Source: Microbacterium ginsengisoli
GTDB lineage: Bacteria; Actinomycetota; Actinomycetes; Actinomycetales; Microbacteriaceae
DNA: 64,000 nt
Direction: 5' to 3'
Assembly (NCBI RefSeq): GCF_000956535.1
Contig: NZ_JYIY01000075.1
Coordinates: forward strand, 1-64,000
Within the stretch, counting starts at the first letter, position 1. Every line of letters begins with the position of its first letter. Shown piece by piece: positions 60,892 through 64,000 of the stretch. A program made the translations under genes and the position numbers. The notes under the pieces are model-generated. The model was not told the DNA's origin. It saw only the letters and a program-made list of their open reading frames with translations, and searched no databases.

Positions 60892-60903
60892 TAGCGTGGC
60901 GGT
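60892..60903 (+). promoter_or_regulatory. Leaderless -10 of the inositol phosphatase gene
   Basis: TAGCGT, six bases, ATG. The identical hexamer and spacing on the other strand at 60835-60840 suggests the two divergent genes respond alike. Confidence 0.68.
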
Positions 60904-61704
60904 ATGACCCTCCCGCTCGAACTGCAGTCGCTCGCCGTCGAGATCGCCCGGGAGGCGGGAGAGCTCGCCGCCCGCCGACGGGCCGAGGGTGTGACGATCG
61001 CGGCGACGAAGTCCGCGCTCGCCGACATCGTGACCGAGGCCGACCGCGAGGTCGAGGCGCTGATCCGCGATCGCCTCGCCGCCGCCCGCCCCGATGACGG
61101 CTTCCTCGGAGAGGAGTCCGGCGGCGACGATTCCCGCACCGGCATCGTCTGGGTGGTCGACCCCATCGACGGCACGGTCAACTACGCGTACGGCCTCCCG
61201 ATCTACGCCGTCAGCATCGGCATCGTGACCGGCAGCAGCGACCCGGCCGCCTGGGAATCGCTCGCGGGCGTCGTCTACGCCCCGGCGCTCGGAGAGCTCT
61301 ACCGAGCCGCGCGCGGCGAAGGCGCCTGGATCGGCGATCACCGCCTGCACGTATCTCCCGAGATCGGCCCGGCCGGCGCCCTGCTGGGAACCGGCTTCGG
61401 CTACGACCCCGCCACCCACGCCGGCGACCTCGCCGCCGTGGGCGCGGTGCTGCCCCTCGCGCGCGACCTGCGGCGCATGGGCGCGGCATCCCTCGATCTC
61501 GCCGCTGTCGCGGCCGGCCGGCTCGACGGCTACTACGAGCGCGGACTCAAGCCGTGGGACATCGCCGCCGGCGCCTTGCTGGTCGAAGAAGCGGGTGGCG
61601 TGTTCTGGCGCGAGGGCGGTCCGGATGCCGCGGCTCGACCGCTCTCGATCGCGGCCCCGGCTCCCCTGTTCGAGAAGCTCGCCGAGGCCCTGCGTAACGG
61701 CTAG
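60904..61704 (+). CDS. Inositol monophosphatase family protein
   Basis: The 266-residue Mg-dependent phosphatase has DIVTEADREVEALI near residue 41, the metal ligand Glu70 (FLGEESGG), the core WVVDPIDGTVNYAYGLP with Asp86 and Asp89 near 83-100 and the last ligand in LKPWDIAAGALLVEEAGG near 217. In actinobacteria such enzymes (SuhB, ImpA, CysQ, HisN types) make inositol for mycothiol and phosphatidylinositol or dephosphorylate histidinol phosphate; the exact substrate is uncertain. The start fits its leaderless promoter. It is followed by an M23 peptidase gene after 145 bp. Confidence 0.91.
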   Translation: MTLPLELQSLAVEIAREAGELAARRRAEGVTIAATKSALADIVTEADREVEALIRDRLAAARPDDGFLGEESGGDDSRTGIVWVVDPIDGTVNYAYGLPIYAVSIGIVTGSSDPAAWESLAGVVYAPALGELYRAARGEGAWIGDHRLHVSPEIGPAGALLGTGFGYDPATHAGDLAAVGAVLPLARDLRRMGAASLDLAAVAAGRLDGYYERGLKPWDIAAGALLVEEAGGVFWREGGPDAAARPLSIAAPAPLFEKLAEALRNG

Positions 61705-61849
61705 GTTTCGTGCCGCGACATGCCCTGGCAATCCTCAGGCGATCGGGTTACTGTTTATGAGTTCGTTATCTTCCGGTACCCGCCGAGTCACGAACACCAC
61801 CCGAACGCAAGACCGTCGCTGGCGCGACAAGACGTGAGACTTTTGTGCT

Positions 61850-63274
61850 TTGACTTCTGAGACACCCGCATCCGACAGCCTGCCGACCCGTCGTTCCCGC
61901 CGCGATTCCGCGAGCACTGCGACGCCGGTGCCGTCGGTGACCGAGATTCAGGAGCCCGTCACTTCGTCGACCGTCGAGCCCGCGGCATCCATCGTCGATG
62001 CGGTCGCCATCGCTGACGCTCTTGTCGTCGCTCCGCTCACCCGCCGCTCCGTTCGTGCGGCGGCGCCGGTGGTCGCTCCCCTCACCCGCCGCGCTGCGCG
62101 CGGCCGTGAGCTCGAACTGCCGGCGCTGAGCGAGGTCGTCGGCGCCGAGGTGGTCGAACTCCTCGCCGTCGAGCCCGAGGCCGCCGAGCAGGCTCCCGCC
62201 GCTGCGACGGTCGTCGAGATCGTCGCGAGCCCGCCGCGCGAGCTTCCGTTGGCGTTGCCGACGTCACCGGTCGCTCACGCGCACACCGCCGCAGAGTCCG
62301 CACCCCGCGCCGATGCCCCCGCAGCAGATGCGGACGCATCGGCGCCGTCGCGTGAGGCCGACGATGTCGACGCCTTCGCTGAGGCTCTGCGCCGATTCGC
62401 TCAGAGCGGCCCCACCCCCATCATCTCTGTGGCCGAGTCGGCTCCCGAGCAGGTCATCGCCGACGAGGCTCCGACCGGCCGCTCGCACCGAGGCCGCGGC
62501 GCGAAGAGCGCACCGGCATCTGCTCCGTCGTCGGCCCTGCCGCGCAAGAGCGTGTTCCGCCGGGTCGCCACCACCTCGTTCTCGATCGGCGCGATGGGCA
62601 TCGTCGGCCTCGTCGCGGTCGGCATGACGCTTCCGTCGCAGGCGGTGGCCGCGGCATCCGGCACCGCATCTGTCACCAACGCGGTCTCGCTCGCCGCATC
62701 GAACAGCACCGGTGGCGGTGAGAGTGCGATTCAGGCATTCGCCGTACCCAGCGAGGTGCAGACATCCTCGCTCGACCGCAGCGACTACACCACGGGCTCG
62801 AAGGCCGACATGGCGGCCTCGCTCGGCATCTCCCACTTCTCGAACTTCTTCACCAACAACCCGAACTCGCCCATCCAGTGGCCGTTCGCTGTCGGCGTCT
62901 CGATCAGCTATGGCTTCGGCTGGCGCACGGGTGAGTTCCACGAGGGTCTCGACTTCACCCCGGGCGCCGGAGCGAAGATCCAGGCCGTCGCCGACGGCGT
63001 CGTGCGCGTCGCCACCGAGAGCGGCGGCGGATACGGCGTGATGATCATCATCGATCACGTGATCGACGGGCAGCCCGTCGCGACGCGCTACGCGCACATG
63101 GCGTACGGCTCGCTGCGGGTCAAGGCCGGTGACCACGTGAAGGTCGGCGAGATCATCGGCCAGGTCGGCGACACCGGGTACTCGTTCGGTGCGCACCTCC
63201 ACTTCGAGGTGCTGCAGAACGGCACGACTCCCATCGATCCGCTGCCCTGGTTGCGTTCGCACGCGGGCGGATGA
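61850..63274 (+). CDS. M23-family (LytM) cell-wall peptidase with long cytoplasmic N terminus
   Basis: The 474-residue protein has a C-terminal LytM domain, about residues 340-470, with the zinc ligands in HEGLDF near 364 and HLHFEV near 449, plus TRYAHMAYGSL near 410. Residues 1-235 form a low-complexity Ala/Glu/Val-rich region with recurring basic motifs (PTRRSRRDS, PLTRRSVRAA, PLTRRAARG). A membrane anchor or signal follows at about 240-262 (SIGAMGIVGLVAVGMTLPS). It would cut or sense peptidoglycan outside. The start is a TTG, which is the only start in frame that gives the full region. No Shine-Dalgarno is clear. Confidence 0.88.
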   Translation: MTSETPASDSLPTRRSRRDSASTATPVPSVTEIQEPVTSSTVEPAASIVDAVAIADALVVAPLTRRSVRAAAPVVAPLTRRAARGRELELPALSEVVGAEVVELLAVEPEAAEQAPAAATVVEIVASPPRELPLALPTSPVAHAHTAAESAPRADAPAADADASAPSREADDVDAFAEALRRFAQSGPTPIISVAESAPEQVIADEAPTGRSHRGRGAKSAPASAPSSALPRKSVFRRVATTSFSIGAMGIVGLVAVGMTLPSQAVAAASGTASVTNAVSLAASNSTGGGESAIQAFAVPSEVQTSSLDRSDYTTGSKADMAASLGISHFSNFFTNNPNSPIQWPFAVGVSISYGFGWRTGEFHEGLDFTPGAGAKIQAVADGVVRVATESGGGYGVMIIIDHVIDGQPVATRYAHMAYGSLRVKAGDHVKVGEIIGQVGDTGYSFGAHLHFEVLQNGTTPIDPLPWLRSHAGG

Positions 63275-63323
63275 CCCGTCGTCCGCGGGGAGGATCCGGT
63301 TCGGTGACCGGCCGCGGCTCTGA

Positions 63324-63355
63324 TATCCTCGTGTGGTTGCCCGAAAGGGCGGCAC
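63324..63355 (+). promoter_or_regulatory. Promoter and leader of the tRNA-Thr gene
   Basis: TATCCT at 63324-63329 is a good -10. The leader then holds the small hairpin GCCCGAAAGGGC (about 63339-63350) directly before the tRNA, which may guide 5'-end processing. No clear -35 is seen. Confidence 0.5.
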
Positions 63356-63427
63356 GCCCCGATAGCTCAGTGGCAGAGCACTTCCATGGTAAGGAAGGGG
63401 TCGTCAGTTCAATCCTGACTCGGGGCT
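63356..63427 (+). tRNA. tRNA-Thr (anticodon GGT)
   Basis: The 72-nt gene has the acceptor stem GCCCCGA/TCGGGGC, D arm TAGCTCAGTGGCAGAGCA, anticodon stem CTTCC/GGAAG with loop ATGGTAA (anticodon GGT) and T arm GTCAG TTCAATC CTGAC. CCA is not encoded, and the discriminator base is T. It is followed after 24 bp by tRNA-Met in the same direction. Confidence 0.95.
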
Positions 63428-63451
63428 CGCAGCATGTCTGACATGCGTTGC

Positions 63452-63525
63452 GGCAGGGTAGCTCAGTTGGTGAGAGCGCACGACTCATAATCGTGAGGTC
63501 GCGGGTTCGAGCCCCGCTCCTGCTA
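63452..63525 (+). tRNA. tRNA-Met (anticodon CAT), elongator type
   Basis: The 74-nt gene has the acceptor GGCAGGG/TCCTGCT with wobble pairs at both ends, D arm TAGCTCAGTTGGTGAGAGC, anticodon stem CACGA/TCGTG with loop CTCATAA (CAT) and T arm GCGGG TTCGAGC CCCGC. The first pair is G-U and not the C-A mismatch of initiators, and the stem lacks the three G-C pairs of initiator tRNA, so it is the elongator. CCA is not encoded. Confidence 0.94.
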
Positions 63526-63532
63526 CAGAAGA

Positions 63533-63556
63533 AAACCCCCGGTTCGCCGGGGGTTT
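63533..63556 (+). terminator. Intrinsic terminator after the tRNA-Thr/tRNA-Met pair
   Basis: AAACCCCCGG pairs perfectly with CCGGGGGTTT around a TTCG tetraloop, seven bases after tRNA-Met. The stable loop and terminal T's make a strong factor-independent terminator. Confidence 0.92.
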
Positions 63557-63587
63557 CGTCGTTCACGGGCGGGACCTCGCCGAACGC

Positions 63588-63872
63588 TCAAGGGGACGTC
63601 GACGACCGAGGGTGGAGCAGCAGAACGTCATCCGGATCGATGTGATACGACGTGCCGCCGCTTCCGGGAGTGGAAGCGGCCGTCGTCGGTGCCGACCGCC
63701 GCGGGTCTGACTGCGCGTCGGACGGTGTGACGGCGTGCGGAGATTGCCCGGGCGCGGCCGCGCCACCCGACGTCTGCGCGGCCGCGTCCATCACGGCCGA
63801 CACCATGGGAATCGTCAGCGATGCCAGCCCGATCACCACCACGCCGCACGTCACCCAGACCATGACCTGCAT
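63588..63872 (-). CDS. Small membrane-anchored protein, function unknown
   Basis: This 94-residue frame has one hydrophobic segment at residues 1-28 (MQVMVWVTCGVVVIGLASLTIP), suited to a signal anchor, and then an Ala/Ser/Pro-rich stretch (TSGGAAAPGQSPHAVTPSD) with no recognisable domain. It fills the gap between the tRNA terminator and the divergent dihydrofolate-reductase-type gene. The clean hydrophobic start followed by a polar tail supports a real gene, but there is no homology to confirm it and no clear ribosome-binding site beyond GGTGG next to the ATG. Confidence 0.5.
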   Translation of the reverse strand: MQVMVWVTCGVVVIGLASLTIPMVSAVMDAAAQTSGGAAAPGQSPHAVTPSDAQSDPRRSAPTTAASTPGSGGTSYHIDPDDVLLLHPRSSTSP

Positions 63873-63937
63873 CCACCGACGCCGCCGACGAGGTAGCGTG
63901 TCGGCAGCACGTCCCGCCCCCCGAGAGGACCCCGCCG

Positions 63938-64000
63938 ATGTCCGACACCACGTGTCACGTCTCGATCTCGCTTGACGGGTTCATCGCCGGTCCGAACCAG
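63938..64000 (+). CDS. Dihydrofolate reductase-family (RibD C-terminal type) protein, 5' end only
   Basis: The last 63 bases encode MSDTTCHVSISLDGFIAGPN and run off the window. The phrase SISLDGFIAGPN is the typical opening of stand-alone dihydrofolate reductase-family or RibD_C domain proteins of actinobacteria. A Shine-Dalgarno GAGAGGA lies about nine bases before the ATG. Only the family can be stated from this fragment; the substrate and full domain content lie outside. Confidence 0.78.
   Translation, partial: MSDTTCHVSISLDGFIAGPNQ

Noticed and set aside
61758..61837. A 26-residue frame (MSSLSSGTRRVTNTTRTQDRR...) just before the M23 gene
   Set aside because: It has an ATG, but the nearest -10 (TACTGT at 61749) is too close for a leaderless start and there is no ribosome-binding site or known family.
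61705..61849. A cyclic-di-AMP (ydaO-type) riboswitch upstream of the M23 peptidase gene
   Set aside because: Actinobacterial cell-wall hydrolase genes often have one, so I looked. The 145 bp lack its conserved G-rich and GAAUCC-like segments and are too short for the fold.

Overview
The window is about 70% GC, densely packed, and has actinobacterial gene content: a mycobacterial-type glutamine-dependent NAD synthetase, F420-type luciferase-like oxidoreductases, the tiny ribosomal protein bS22, a complete menaquinone pathway, System II cytochrome c maturation, and leaderless gene starts. Overall style, including the heptamer GGATGCC/GGCATCC scattered everywhere, points to Microbacteriaceae, most likely Microbacterium or a close relative. 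This is my inference; no rRNA gene is present to settle it. It reads as core chromosome: no phage, insertion sequence or CRISPR array was found.

Layout. 1-9.0 kb: the end of sbcC, a repeat-bearing gap, a nucleosidase, nadE, a large nuclease/helicase fusion and corA. 9-13.5 kb: upp divergent from tadA, an LLM oxidoreductase, a CDF metal transporter and an alpha/beta hydrolase. 13.6-19 kb: proC, the TrkA/TrkH potassium system, an ArsR regulator, then a small HTH protein next to bS22, a rhodanese, a glutaredoxin-like protein and a Dabb protein. 19-23 kb: a four-gene ABC importer with 4-nt overlaps throughout. 23.2-25.8 kb: archaeal-type aspS, a membrane protein and a DedA protein. 25.9-30.9 kb: histidine phosphatase, TlpA-like lipoprotein, CcdA, ResB and CcsB (cytochrome c maturation), closed by a 46-bp perfect palindrome. 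30.9-36.4 kb: a YhgE/Pip protein and an MMPL transporter, divergent from a TetR regulator across a two-tier operator. 36.4-48.8 kb: a VKOR homologue, then menC, uppP, menB, menE, menA, menD, menF, menG and a polyprenyl diphosphate synthase, which together convert chorismate to menaquinone. 48.9-64 kb: FprA-type reductase, Bcr/CflA pump, LtrA protein, hydrolase, ApbE with a Ser/Thr-rich partner, YajQ, a FusB-like zinc protein, a PfkB kinase, tRNA-Tyr, YdeI protein, a PYROXD2-like oxidoreductase, an inositol phosphatase, an M23 peptidase, tRNA-Thr, tRNA-Met and the start of a dihydrofolate-reductase-family gene.

The order proC / HTH / bS22 / histidine phosphatase-TlpA-CcdA-ResB-CcsB / men genes / grcC-like synthase matches, from memory, the Rv0500-Rv0562 region of Mycobacterium tuberculosis. 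The respiratory theme is coherent: menaquinone, cytochrome c maturation, thiol redox proteins and a flavin transferase lie together.

Two window-wide patterns cut across the genes. First, about 28 genes have a TANNNT-like hexamer 6-8 nt (most often exactly 6) before an ATG or GTG with no Shine-Dalgarno, the hallmark of leaderless transcription. Second, the heptamer GGATGCC or its complement occurs roughly 85 times by eye, several times above a simple composition-based expectation, and back-to-back pairs of it form the hairpins at gene ends, much as DNA uptake sequences do in Neisseria and Pasteurellaceae.
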